Positions 8,851 through 17,323 of a DNA stretch of 47,982 bases are shown here, in pieces (within the stretch, counting starts at the first letter, position 1; every line of letters starts with the position of its first letter). The notes under the pieces are model-generated. The model did not search any database. It saw nothing but the letters and a program-made list of their open reading frames with translations, and had not been told where the DNA came from. The DNA is from Gammaproteobacteria bacterium (GTDB taxonomy: Bacteria; Pseudomonadota; Gammaproteobacteria; Pseudomonadales; Halieaceae): positions 1-47,982 of the forward strand of contig JAUHYL010000027.1 in the NCBI GenBank assembly GCA_030426545.1, given 5' to 3'. The position numbers and the translations under genes are program-made.

Positions 8851-8873
8851 GCTGCGCTGCAGCTCAGCGCAGC
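8851..8873. terminator. hairpin at the convergent SMP-30/hydrolase 3' ends
   Basis: GCTGCGCTG-CAGCT-CAGCGCAGC is a perfect 9-bp stem with a 5-nt loop that includes the stop codon of the minus-strand hydrolase. No T-run follows on either strand, so it may be an mRNA 3'-end stabiliser or a weak bidirectional terminator. Confidence 0.35.
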
Positions 8874-9718
8874 AGGAACTCGAGGTGAATACGATTGAAA
8901 GTGTCGCTGTCTTCAAACTGGGGCCAGTGACCACAATCGGTAATGAGCGCGTACTCCCCGTTGGGGATTGCCCTTGCGACCCGCTCGCCTACTTCCGGCG
9001 CGGCAGTAGGGTCTTTGGTCGTCCAGATAACCAGTGAGGGTGCCTGGATGTTACTCACTCGCTCCTCGTCCATAAGGTATAGCGCCCGCACTTCTTCCAG
9101 GTAGAGCACGGTACCGTTCTCGACGGCCCGCACCGCTCCCTCCTGCTCGTAAATCCGTGTACGGCACTCTACCAGATCCTCGTGCACACAGGACGGGTCA
9201 GCCATCAACCACTGCAGGCGCTCGCGCGTCGACTCCCGGGGGGCTCGCGCAGCCGCGAGCGTTTTATCTCGCACTGTTTTCATTACCTCCAGATTCATGG
9301 TTGCGCCGCCCATTGTGTTCAACACGAGTTTCCTGACCCGCTTAGGATGCGCAATGGCAAACGATCCGGCCACCCAGCCACCCAGCGATTCGCCTGACAG
9401 GTAGGCCTGTTGCGCACCGATGGCGTCGAGGAAGTCCCCAACGTGCTTGATATACGCTGGAATGTCATACGGTATGTCTGGCTTGTCGGAATAGCCGTGT
9501 CCGATCATGTCGATACTGTATGTGCGGAAATGCTTGCCGTGCTCAGCCAGATTGCGGATATAGGCCTCGGCGTGACCGCCGAAGCCATGCAGGAAGACCA
9601 GCACATCCTCATGCTCCTTACCCGTCATGAGGTAACGCGTGCGGATGCCCCCCGCGTCTACATAACCCTGCTCGAAGGACACGCCCTGTAAATCGACCCA
9701 CATGCTCTCATGCGCCAC
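8864..9718 (-). CDS. alpha/beta hydrolase (MhpC-like)
   Basis: A 284-residue alpha/beta hydrolase with the full triad: Ser111 in SGESLGGW, Asp236 in TKDPTA and His264 in DCGHWPQFE; the oxyanion loop is HGFGG near residue 44. It resembles C-C hydrolases of meta pathways but lacks the HGSGPG loop of the other hydrolase in this window, so it may be an esterase or epoxide hydrolase-like member. The start is GTG at 9718 with AGGAG 8 nt upstream, 32 bp after the luciferase-like gene, with which it almost certainly forms an operon. The pair may oxidise and then hydrolyse one intermediate. Confidence 0.85.
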   Translation of the reverse strand: MAHESMWVDLQGVSFEQGYVDAGGIRTRYLMTGKEHEDVLVFLHGFGGHAEAYIRNLAEHGKHFRTYSIDMIGHGYSDKPDIPYDIPAYIKHVGDFLDAIGAQQAYLSGESLGGWVAGSFAIAHPKRVRKLVLNTMGGATMNLEVMKTVRDKTLAAARAPRESTRERLQWLMADPSCVHEDLVECRTRIYEQEGAVRAVENGTVLYLEEVRALYLMDEERVSNIQAPSLVIWTTKDPTAAPEVGERVARAIPNGEYALITDCGHWPQFEDSDTFNRIHLEFLLR

Positions 9719-9750
9719 TTGTTGATCTCCTCTGGTTGCAGGCGTTGCTT

Positions 9751-10974
9751 TCAGGCGGCCTGGCGATTGGACGGTTTGACAGTATTAGTGAAGTGCGGCA
9801 GTACCTTTTCCGTCATCAGATCCATGGACTTCATCAGCATGTGCTGCGGGAGCAACTCATTACCTGTGAACAACCACAGGTGCTCGCACGGCATATAGCT
9901 GAAGACGTTTTCCATCTGTCGGATTACCTGGTCCGGTGTACCGCAGAACAGAATCTCACGCTCAATCAATGAATCCATATCCAGCGGAATCTTGCGCCAG
10001 TCCTCGTCGCCGCGAGCAAGGACCGCAGTGAATCCAAACTGATGAAAGAAGTACGTCCACTCGAAGGTGGCAAGCCGTGCCATTTCTTTGGCCTCTTCCT
10101 CGGTCTCGCCGACTATGCAATAGCGCGCAGAGCCAAAACCCTCTCCCGGCTCGCGATGAATACCCGCATCGGCCCAGCCGCGCTGGGCCTCGATGACCTG
10201 TTCTTCAATCAGAGACCTCTCTGTCTGGATCGCCACCGGTATCAGGCCGTTTTTTGCCGCTGTGTAGATGCTGGACTTGTGCGCAGCAAAGGGTTCGAAC
10301 ATGGTAGGAATGCGCTTGTTATAACAGGCCGGGGTAACACCCACTTCTGTAAGTTTGCCATTGGCGTCGATACCGGCGCCCATTTCGACAGTGGACTGGG
10401 CACCGGGCCAGTTGATGTTAGGCACTGGAACCTGCCAGTGCTTACCTTGGTGACTGAATGTGTCATTGCCCCAGGCCTTTTTGATAATCTCTAGATTCTC
10501 GGCAAACCATTCACGCTTGAGTTCGGTGTACGCTTCGGGATCCGTGATATTGTCAGCCATTCCGCGATGCTGTCCCATGATATTCACCCAACGCGTCTGT
10601 ACGCCGCGAGCAAAACCGGCTATGGCACGGCCCTGAGTCATCTGATCCAGCATCGCGACTTCAGCCGCCACACGAAAGGGGTCGTGCACTGGCAGAACAT
10701 AGCCTAGTACGCCAAAGTGCATGTTCTCTGTTTGCATGCCCAGGTAGAGGTCCAACATGCCGGGACAGTTGGAACAGGTCATACCCTCTATCGACATGTG
10801 ATGCTCTGTAAAGCCGATGCCGTAGTAGCCGTGTTCGTCAGTGTACTTGGCGAACTCGGTAATGTTTTTGAGCATGTTCTGGTAGAGATCGGTGCGGCGG
10901 CCTGCCATCCCTTTGTATAGCTCTTCCTTGGGTCCCACGGTGGGCGGAATAAAGAAGGAAACCTTCATATCCAT
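9751..10974 (-). CDS. luciferase-like (LLM class) flavin-dependent monooxygenase
   Basis: A 407-residue bacterial-luciferase-family TIM barrel that uses reduced FMN and O2. Recognisable segments are the N-terminal YYGIGFTEHH strand, the GVLGYVLPVHDPFRVAAEVA block, GRAIAGFARGVQ, and a C-terminal ILFCGTPDQVIRQME typical of the family. Members carry out Baeyer-Villiger, C-S/C-N or alkane oxidations, so the reaction is open. The frame starts 7 codons earlier, but the ATG at 10,974 follows AGGAG at 8 nt spacing and is preferred. It needs FMNH2, possibly from the HsaB-like reductase. The gene lies 220 bp downstream of the LuxR-type regulator and 32 bp upstream of the hydrolase gene. Confidence 0.85.
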   Translation of the reverse strand: MDMKVSFFIPPTVGPKEELYKGMAGRRTDLYQNMLKNITEFAKYTDEHGYYGIGFTEHHMSIEGMTCSNCPGMLDLYLGMQTENMHFGVLGYVLPVHDPFRVAAEVAMLDQMTQGRAIAGFARGVQTRWVNIMGQHRGMADNITDPEAYTELKREWFAENLEIIKKAWGNDTFSHQGKHWQVPVPNINWPGAQSTVEMGAGIDANGKLTEVGVTPACYNKRIPTMFEPFAAHKSSIYTAAKNGLIPVAIQTERSLIEEQVIEAQRGWADAGIHREPGEGFGSARYCIVGETEEEAKEMARLATFEWTYFFHQFGFTAVLARGDEDWRKIPLDMDSLIEREILFCGTPDQVIRQMENVFSYMPCEHLWLFTGNELLPQHMLMKSMDLMTEKVLPHFTNTVKPSNRQAA

Positions 10975-11194
10975 GACGCATACTCCTGTCTGCAAACGTT
11001 TTTGTTAGCCTTCAAGGCTATAGAACAACATCCAGGTAGGGGAAATATCCTCTCGAAAGTGAGGTAAGCTGATGGGTATATGGGCAAATTCGCGGCGCGG
11101 CACTCTTCTAGCGTTCAGCGCCTGGATAAAGTCGTCAATTTCCGGGTTCTGCTGGATGCGCAGGCACTCGACGCCACACCCCCAAATTTAGTGC
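10975..11194. promoter_or_regulatory. putative control region before the luciferase-like gene
   Basis: 220 bp between the regulator stop and the monooxygenase start. It holds a CCTC-N8-GAGG dyad at 11,049-11,064, about 75 bp before the start, and on the minus strand CTAAATTTGG (11,182-11,191), a degenerate relative of the core of the 18-bp dyad. No clear -35/-10 pair was assigned. Confidence 0.35.
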
Positions 11195-13930
11195 CTATTT
11201 GAGAAAGCCCAGGTGCTTCGCTCGGTGAATAGCCTGAGCACGGCGCCGCACATCCAGCTTTTGGAATATCTGCCGCATATACCACTTCACGGTACCCACG
11301 GTTAGCCCGAGATTCGCCGCAATCTGCTTGTTCATCATGCCCTGTTCAACCAGGCGTAGAATTTCGGTCTCTCGTGCATTCAGCGGCTCGACGGGAGAAT
11401 CTGACGCAACCGCGGGTTCCACCGTGTCAGCAGGGAAAATTCCGGCTTCACGCAACAGCCGGTCGCGCACTGGCATCAGCTTCTCGTCGGATATCTCAGC
11501 AGACTGCAGTAAATCGATAACTGGTGTGCCTCCGTCTATGACCGAGCGCACGAACCCACAATCATTCGCCCAGGTCAACGACTCCCGCAACAGTCGCAGT
11601 GCCTTGGGTTTGTCGCCCCGTATTATGGCGGCACGCGTAGCCAGGATATTGAATCGGATGGCGGAGCGCAGCGCGCCTCGTGAGATCAGGAATTTGCGCC
11701 AACGCTCCAGCAACTCGGATGCCTCTGTAACACGATTCTTGGCCAGGCCGATTTCCGCCCAGGCAAGCGCTTGTGGCTCCGAGAGCGAACTGAATGCCTG
11801 GGGACGGGTTAGCTCATCCAGCGAAGAAACCAGGCCATCTGCCCTGGCTATCCTGAAGCAACGCTCAATGTTGCCCTGCTCCAGCAGTATTTGGTAGCGT
11901 TCGCTCATCAGAATATGATGCAGGCGCCTGAAGTTACGTCGTTCGGCTACAGCAGAGCCTTCATCTAGCACCTTTAAAGCCCCATCAACATCACCGGACA
12001 GGCGTAACAATTTTGCCTGCGTGACATAGCCAGCAGCTAGTTGCCCCAGCAGCCCCATACGCGCTACGAGCGCCAGGTAGTCCTTTACCAGGCTACCGGC
12101 CTCTTCAAGCTCTCCACACTCGTAGAGCAACTCGGCCAGATGCAGCCCGGGCATTGCCGGCGTTGAACTATGCCGTCCACCCAGAGTAACAGCCACCTCC
12201 AAACCTCTGCGGTACATGCTCGCGGCACGCGCTATGTCCCCTCTGGAAAAAAAGCATGCACCAAAGATCGTATCGTTCCAGACTTTCGCCCAGTCCATCT
12301 CTGGCGCATCAAAGGCGGTTCGAATATCGGCTGCCTGCTCCAGGCCTGAGAAATCATAGCGTTCAACGCGCGACCAGATCAGCGATGTACGCACAACTGC
12401 TTCATCAAAACTGGAGCGCTCGTGGCCAAGTTCCAGCCACTCCGAGCACAGTCGTTCAGAGTCAGTGTGCTGATCTGTCAGTAGTGCCAACTGGCTCTCG
12501 CGGTGTAACAGCTCGGGATAGAGTGCATCACCGGCACCTTCATCTCGAGTTAAGGTACTCCTCACCTGATCGAGCACCTGTCGCGCTTCATCGAAGCGCC
12601 AGGAAAGGGTGAGCGCGTAGATTCTATCCAACTGCATCATCGGATAACGATTTGCGACCTTTGATGGCAGCATGGCCGCGTAGCGCATTACAGTGCCGCC
12701 ATAGCCCAATTCACGCAGTTCCGAGGCGACCGCAGCAAGCACCTCTCCAAGAAAGTTATCGTCATCCGATTGCGCCGCATGCATACAGGCGCGCACTGGA
12801 AGACCGTGGTCCCGATACCACTCGGCCGCCGCTCGATTAATGGCGGGGATTGCAGCGGCATCGCGCTCCACGAGATTACGCCTGAGGTGTTCGCCGAACA
12901 GCCGGTGGTAACGGTAAAAAACACGCTCATCGTCCATATTGAAAATAAAGAAGTTGCCGGTCTCAAGGCGGCCAATAACTTGTCGAGAGTCGTCCCTTCC
13001 AAAAATGCTATCGCACAGCTCGGCACTGAAAGAACTAAGCACTGCGGAACGCTCCAGAAAGTCCACCATGTCAGGACTCAGCCGAGCCAGAACTTCTTCA
13101 GCAAGCAGATCGCTGACATCGCGGTGCGTGCCGGAAAAGCGCTGGATAAACTCCTTGGTGTCCCCCTGCCCCCGCAGCGACAAGACTGCCAGTTGCAATG
13201 CGGCAATCCACCCGTCGGTACGTTCACACAAAGCGCGTACGTCATCCTGATCGACGGCCAGATCCTGTTGCACAGCAAAATATGCCTCGGCCTCTTCCTC
13301 AGAAAACTGCAAATCCAGTGGGCCCAACTCCAACATCGCGTGGCGCATGCGCACCCGCGCCAGGGGCAGATCTACAGCGTCACGCAAAATCAATATTACA
13401 TGCAGGTTAGCGAGCCCGTGGTTGACCAGCGAGGCGAAGATGCTGGTGGCTTCATCTTCCAGCGAGCCATGAAGGTCGTCGACTACCATGAACACTGGTT
13501 TGTCGTGGCCCTCTATAGCGCTGAAAAGAGCACTAAGTGTGGCTGAGACACTGGCCTCGAAGCCAGTATCGAAAAGGCCAGAGAGTTCGGCTGAAAGCTC
13601 CGGGGAAGACGCCGAAAGGCTCGCCGCCAGGTACATGAGTATGCGGGTTGGCTCACTATCCATTTCGTCCAGGCTAACCCACGCTCGGCTGCAACCTTCT
13701 GGCGCGTGATGCTGGAACCACTGTGCAACCGCAGTCGTCTTGCCGAAACCGGCAGGCGCAAATACCAGTGTCACTTCGTAGCTTGCCGCCTGGTCGAGCA
13801 GCGCACTGATGCGTGGACGTTCGACAATCACACTGCGCGTTGCTGGTGGGCGCAGACGTCCGCGCAATAGCGGCCATCCTCCCTGGCTAGCTGAGTTCGG
13901 CGATTGCTGTTCAATCTTCTTGTATTCCAT
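11195..13930 (-). CDS. MalT/AlkS-type LuxR family ATP-dependent transcriptional regulator
   Basis: A 911-residue STAND-type activator. Order of parts: short N-terminus; NTPase domain with Walker A in FAPAGFGKTTAV (about residues 60-72) and a Walker B-like VFMVVDDLHG; a long helical TPR-like sensor region; and a C-terminal LuxR helix-turn-helix (about 850-905) with LNARETEILRLVEQG and GLTVGTVKWYMRQIFQKL. MalT and AlkS are the model members: inducer plus ATP drives oligomerisation and activation. The ATG at 13,930 is chosen because it clears the preceding gene by 35 bp. It lies in the same direction as its neighbours within the island, so it is probably the pathway-specific activator and may be co-transcribed with the upstream genes. 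The inducer is unknown. Confidence 0.9.
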   Translation of the reverse strand: MEYKKIEQQSPNSASQGGWPLLRGRLRPPATRSVIVERPRISALLDQAASYEVTLVFAPAGFGKTTAVAQWFQHHAPEGCSRAWVSLDEMDSEPTRILMYLAASLSASSPELSAELSGLFDTGFEASVSATLSALFSAIEGHDKPVFMVVDDLHGSLEDEATSIFASLVNHGLANLHVILILRDAVDLPLARVRMRHAMLELGPLDLQFSEEEAEAYFAVQQDLAVDQDDVRALCERTDGWIAALQLAVLSLRGQGDTKEFIQRFSGTHRDVSDLLAEEVLARLSPDMVDFLERSAVLSSFSAELCDSIFGRDDSRQVIGRLETGNFFIFNMDDERVFYRYHRLFGEHLRRNLVERDAAAIPAINRAAAEWYRDHGLPVRACMHAAQSDDDNFLGEVLAAVASELRELGYGGTVMRYAAMLPSKVANRYPMMQLDRIYALTLSWRFDEARQVLDQVRSTLTRDEGAGDALYPELLHRESQLALLTDQHTDSERLCSEWLELGHERSSFDEAVVRTSLIWSRVERYDFSGLEQAADIRTAFDAPEMDWAKVWNDTIFGACFFSRGDIARAASMYRRGLEVAVTLGGRHSSTPAMPGLHLAELLYECGELEEAGSLVKDYLALVARMGLLGQLAAGYVTQAKLLRLSGDVDGALKVLDEGSAVAERRNFRRLHHILMSERYQILLEQGNIERCFRIARADGLVSSLDELTRPQAFSSLSEPQALAWAEIGLAKNRVTEASELLERWRKFLISRGALRSAIRFNILATRAAIIRGDKPKALRLLRESLTWANDCGFVRSVIDGGTPVIDLLQSAEISDEKLMPVRDRLLREAGIFPADTVEPAVASDSPVEPLNARETEILRLVEQGMMNKQIAANLGLTVGTVKWYMRQIFQKLDVRRRAQAIHRAKHLGFLK

Positions 13931-13965
13931 CGAAACGCCGTACTCAATTATTATGCGTGTTGTCG

Positions 13966-15078
13966 TTACGTATTCAGCGCTGAGCAAACATTCTCAGCGA
14001 TCGCCAAAGCAGCCGTCAATCCCGGAGACTCAATGCCGTGCAAGCTGCAGAAACCGGTGATGCCGTGCTCCCGGGGACGCAGAATGCAAAAATCGGCGGG
14101 GCGCTCATCTTTCCCGGATATCTTCGGACGTATGCCAGTATAGGCAGGCTGCAATCTTTGCGCCTCCAAAGCGGGAAAATAACTTCTTACGGCCTTTTCA
14201 AAATCAGCCCTCGCGCTGTCATCGAAGGAATAGTCGACATTATCGATCCAGCGCACATCAGGACCAAATCTCACCTGGCCCGCCAAGTCCAGGGTTGCGT
14301 GCACCCCCAGGCCACCTCGGCCAGGTAGCGGGTATACCAGCCTGCTGAAGGGTGCCTTACCAAAATAGCTGTAGTAGTGACCCTTGGCATAGAGCTGAGG
14401 CGGAATTTGCAGCTGCGCGCTACCACCGGACAGTCTGGACAAAACGTCACTGGCATAAAGGCCGGTGGCGTTAACCAGTAAACGACAAGCGATCGCAGCG
14501 GGCATTTCACCACCGATTTTCAGCTCGTGCAGCCCACCAGACCCAAGGGAACCAGACTCCAGCGGACTGTTTAAAGCGAGCATCCCGCCGGCAGATTCAA
14601 AGTCTCCCTGCAAGGCGAGCATGAACTGGTGTGAATCAACGATGCCGGTAGAGGGTGACCATAGCGCCAAAGGCGCCTCCACAGCCGGTTCAAGCAAGCG
14701 AAGCTGGCTGCGATCGAGCAACTCCAGATCTGCCACACCACAGCGCTCGGCATTGGCGCGCATTTCCTGCAGTCGGGCCTCATCGGCAGCACAGCTCGCC
14801 ACCACAAGTTTGCCACAACGCTTATGCGCGACGTTATGCGAGGCAGCGAACTCATAGAGAAGCTTCCTGCCACGTACGCAGGTTTGCGCCTTTAGGGAAT
14901 TCTCGGGATAGTAAATTCCGGCATGAATGACTTCCGAGTTGCGACTTGAGGTTTCTTCACCTATCTTGCCACGCCTTTCAACGATGATAGTTTCGAGACC
15001 GCGTTGAGCTAAGGCACGGCCAACGGCAAGGCCGACAACACCGGCCCCGATCACAATGGCGTCAGTTTGAAAGTCCAT
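13966..15078 (-). CDS. FAD-dependent oxidoreductase, LhgO-like (DAO superfamily)
   Basis: A 370-residue flavoprotein with an N-terminal dinucleotide fold (IVIGAGVVGLAVGRA) and the segment TSSRNSEVIHAGIYY that is characteristic of L-2-hydroxyglutarate oxidases. A C-terminal GIRPKISG and HGIESPGLTAALAIAE also match that family. LhgO oxidises L-2-hydroxyglutarate to 2-oxoglutarate; in this island a different 2-hydroxyacid or a glycine-like intermediate may be the substrate. The ATG at 15,078 starts the FAD-binding strand; its SD is poor. It is 18 bp downstream of the flavin reductase gene in the same operon. No membrane segment was seen. Confidence 0.83.
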   Translation of the reverse strand: MDFQTDAIVIGAGVVGLAVGRALAQRGLETIIVERRGKIGEETSSRNSEVIHAGIYYPENSLKAQTCVRGRKLLYEFAASHNVAHKRCGKLVVASCAADEARLQEMRANAERCGVADLELLDRSQLRLLEPAVEAPLALWSPSTGIVDSHQFMLALQGDFESAGGMLALNSPLESGSLGSGGLHELKIGGEMPAAIACRLLVNATGLYASDVLSRLSGGSAQLQIPPQLYAKGHYYSYFGKAPFSRLVYPLPGRGGLGVHATLDLAGQVRFGPDVRWIDNVDYSFDDSARADFEKAVRSYFPALEAQRLQPAYTGIRPKISGKDERPADFCILRPREHGITGFCSLHGIESPGLTAALAIAENVCSALNT

Positions 15079-15096
15079 GCCTGGTCAAAACGAGCC

Positions 15097-15603
15097 TTAT
15101 GGCGTAGCTGAACTGTCGCATTCCAGATACTGGCCATTAACGAACATTAGCGGCTCGCCTCCGCTGAATTCAAAAGACTCCACTTCACCTAGAATGATCT
15201 TGTGATCACCGCCAGCCATCACGTTGTGGCGCCTGCACTGAAAGCGTGCAAGACATCCTGCGATCCTCGGGACGCGTTTGCCATCATAGTCCCAGCGAAT
15301 CCCGTCATACTTTTCTGCACTGCTCTGTGCAAATCTGTCAGAAAGCCGACGTTGACTCGCGGCCAGAATGTGGATAGCGAAGTATTCGGCCGAGCAGAAC
15401 GCAGCGAACTGCGCGGCTCGATCCCCGACGCTCCACAAGACCAAAGTAGGCTCCAGTGAAACGGAGGAGAAGGAGTTGATAGTCATACCCAGCATTTCGC
15501 CTTCGTGTTCGGCGGTTACAACCGCGACACCAGTGGCGAAACATCCGAGCGCACTACGGTACTCGCGTAGGTCCTGATCTGGAATTTTTGCTTGCGCGGT
15601 CAT
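15097..15603 (-). CDS. NAD(P)H:flavin reductase (HsaB-type)
   Basis: A 168-residue flavin reductase-like protein of the split-barrel fold that supplies reduced FMN/FAD to a partner oxygenase. Recognised by ALGCFATGVAVVTA at the N-terminus, MTINSFSSVSLEPTLVLWSV, the segment DHKIILGEVESFEF and a final LMFVNGQY. It is the natural partner of the HsaA-type hydroxylase at 1370-2560 and could serve the luciferase-like enzyme too. The ATG at 15,603 overlaps the upstream esterase stop as ATGA with GGGAG 7 nt before it, so translation is probably coupled; this rules out the longer frame starting at 15,630. Confidence 0.88.
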   Translation of the reverse strand: MTAQAKIPDQDLREYRSALGCFATGVAVVTAEHEGEMLGMTINSFSSVSLEPTLVLWSVGDRAAQFAAFCSAEYFAIHILAASQRRLSDRFAQSSAEKYDGIRWDYDGKRVPRIAGCLARFQCRRHNVMAGGDHKIILGEVESFEFSGGEPLMFVNGQYLECDSSATP

Positions 15604-16529
15604 TTTTGAACTCCCTGCGCGCGATGCCATGTCGCGCGCAACATCGCTGCAACGTGCTGCACCGCGTCGTTCCCCTCATCGATTATGCCACCGAACGAAA
15701 AGAACCCATGAATGACGCCCTCGTAAAGATGCCAGGAAGCGTCTACACCAGCGGCGCGCAAGCGCTGCACGTAAGCACGAGCCTCATCTTCAAGAGGGTC
15801 GAGGCTTGTCGCCAATACGTAGGCTTTAGCAAGGCCGTGCAGGCTCTGGGCACGCAAGGGGGACACGCGCGGGTTTAGGAGGTCATCCCCGGCGTGCATC
15901 GCTATTACCCCGGCCAGACCTTCATCGTTGAGAAAATAGTCGCGGCTTATGCGACTGGGTGACTTGGATGCCATGTCCAACATCGGATACAACAGGATCT
16001 GCGCGAGTGGCTGCGGTAATTCGAGCTCTCGAGCGTCCAGACACAACGCAGCCGCGAGATAACCACCGCCGCTGTCCCCTGCGACAGCGATTCGATTGGA
16101 ATCACCACCCGCTACGCCGTTTTCCAGCAGCTGCCGGTAAACGGCCACACAATCATCCAGCGGCGCCGGAAAGGGATTTTCAGGTGCTTGTCGGAATGCC
16201 GGCACAACTACCGCACAGTCACCCTCGAGCGCCAGCCACGCACTCGTACTGTCAAAGTCCTCAGGTCGCAGCGTGCAGCAGCCACCACCATGCAAAAAAA
16301 GCAGTATCGGCAAGTCGGTAGTTGCTTCTGCGGGGGTATAAACAAGCGCGGGAATATCGCCTCCATCACCCGCAAAAACCACGTCTGTACGTGAGACTCC
16401 GGAAGGCGGGGGCGCTGCAAGACTCTGCCAAAGCTCACTGAAAGCGAGGCGCTGCTCCTCAATCGGAGGTGTGCTATCGGCATTCGGTATGCCGGCGAGG
16501 AACGATTCAACCTGAGGATGTATGTACAC
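15600..16529 (-). CDS. alpha/beta hydrolase fold-3 esterase (hormone-sensitive lipase family)
   Basis: A cytoplasmic esterase of about 309 residues. Diagnostic features: HGGG oxyanion motif in LFLHGGGCC, nucleophile in VAGDSGGGYLAA, Asp in SLDPLEDEA and His in EGVIHGFFSF, in the order typical of family IV (HSL) esterases. Expected to cleave a carboxylic ester on a substrate or intermediate. Start choice: the GTG at 16,529 has GGAG 9 nt upstream; the frame also allows a TTG at 16,544 (314 residues) without an SD. Its stop overlaps the flavin reductase start by 4 bp. It follows the halohydrin dehalogenase-like gene by about 80 bp. Confidence 0.87.
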   Translation of the reverse strand: MYIHPQVESFLAGIPNADSTPPIEEQRLAFSELWQSLAAPPPSGVSRTDVVFAGDGGDIPALVYTPAEATTDLPILLFLHGGGCCTLRPEDFDSTSAWLALEGDCAVVVPAFRQAPENPFPAPLDDCVAVYRQLLENGVAGGDSNRIAVAGDSGGGYLAAALCLDARELELPQPLAQILLYPMLDMASKSPSRISRDYFLNDEGLAGVIAMHAGDDLLNPRVSPLRAQSLHGLAKAYVLATSLDPLEDEARAYVQRLRAAGVDASWHLYEGVIHGFFSFGGIIDEGNDAVQHVAAMLRATWHRAQGVQK

Positions 16530-16612
16530 GCGAATTTGCTCCAATACTCACTTAGCTCACTTACACTGACTCTAGCGAAGCTGGCATAGATGTAACCTGC
16601 CTTTCGGCAGGC

Positions 16613-17281
16613 TCAAGAAGCCCAGGCTCCGGTCAGGGGAATGATCGCGCCAGACAGAAAGTTGCAGGCATCAGAAGCAAGGTAACGAACAAGGTTAGCC
16701 CCCTCTTCGCCGCTACCCAATCTACCGGCAGGTACTTCTGTGATCCGCTGCCGAAACTCAGCCGTTTCCTGGTAGGCAGCGGGAAAGTACTCCGGGTTTT
16801 CCACAAATATCTGCGCTGTAGCATTCACCTGTACACCCATAGGTGCCGCCTCCACCGCAGTGGCACGTACCCACGCATGCTGGGCAGCTCGCGCGGCTGC
16901 GTAGGCAGCGGATTTTGGAAATGCTCTGAGTGGTGCCGCAGAGCCAACCACCACGATCTTGCCGCTGCGTCGGCCATACATTCCCGGGAGATACTGACGA
17001 CCTATCGTCATCAGTGGATACACCAACGCTTCAAACAAAGGGCGAACATCGCTTTCCTGCAACTCGTGTGATGCGATATCCGGACGTGGGTGGGCGAGGT
17101 TTGCCACCACCACGTCGACATCACCTACAGCGTCGTACATGCGCGCCAGTGAATCCGGACTATTCACTTCCTCGTCGCACGGAACCACATGCGCCCCGGC
17201 CTGTGACAAAGCTTCTACCAGTGCCGGACCCATAAAGCGGCTACTGTGTGTGATCAGGATCTTCTTGTTACTCACATCCAC
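16613..17281 (-). CDS. halohydrin dehalogenase-like protein (HHDH, atypical SDR)
   Basis: A 222-residue SDR-derived protein that has lost the cofactor loop. It carries both hallmarks used to define halohydrin dehalogenases: T-x4-F-x-G at Thr11-Phe16-Gly18 (THSSRFMG) in place of the glycine-rich NAD loop, and S-x12-Y-x3-R at Ser114, Tyr127 and Arg131 instead of the usual Ser-Tyr-Lys. The C-terminal part (ENPEYFP, VPAGRLGSGEE, then a final GAW) also has the HHDH layout. HHDHs interconvert vicinal haloalcohols and epoxides with release of halide and no redox cofactor. The start is GTG at 17,281 with GAGG upstream, 42 bp after the SDR gene in the same operon. Activity and natural substrate are unproven; an inactive or carbonyl-acting SDR is the alternative. 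Confidence 0.8.
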   Translation of the reverse strand: MDVSNKKILITHSSRFMGPALVEALSQAGAHVVPCDEEVNSPDSLARMYDAVGDVDVVVANLAHPRPDIASHELQESDVRPLFEALVYPLMTIGRQYLPGMYGRRSGKIVVVGSAAPLRAFPKSAAYAAARAAQHAWVRATAVEAAPMGVQVNATAQIFVENPEYFPAAYQETAEFRQRITEVPAGRLGSGEEGANLVRYLASDACNFLSGAIIPLTGAWAS

Positions 17282-17323
17282 TGTCGCGATCCTCTTTATC
17301 GTTGCTCTGCTTACGCGGGTTAC

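Noticed and set aside
11182-11191. fourth copy of the dyad core (CTAAATTTGG, minus strand)
   Set aside because: Only the core matches; the ACCT and AGGT half-sites are not at the right spacing, so it was not counted as a site.
12770-13546. 258-residue plus-strand open frame
   Set aside because: Antisense of the MalT-type regulator's N-terminal half.
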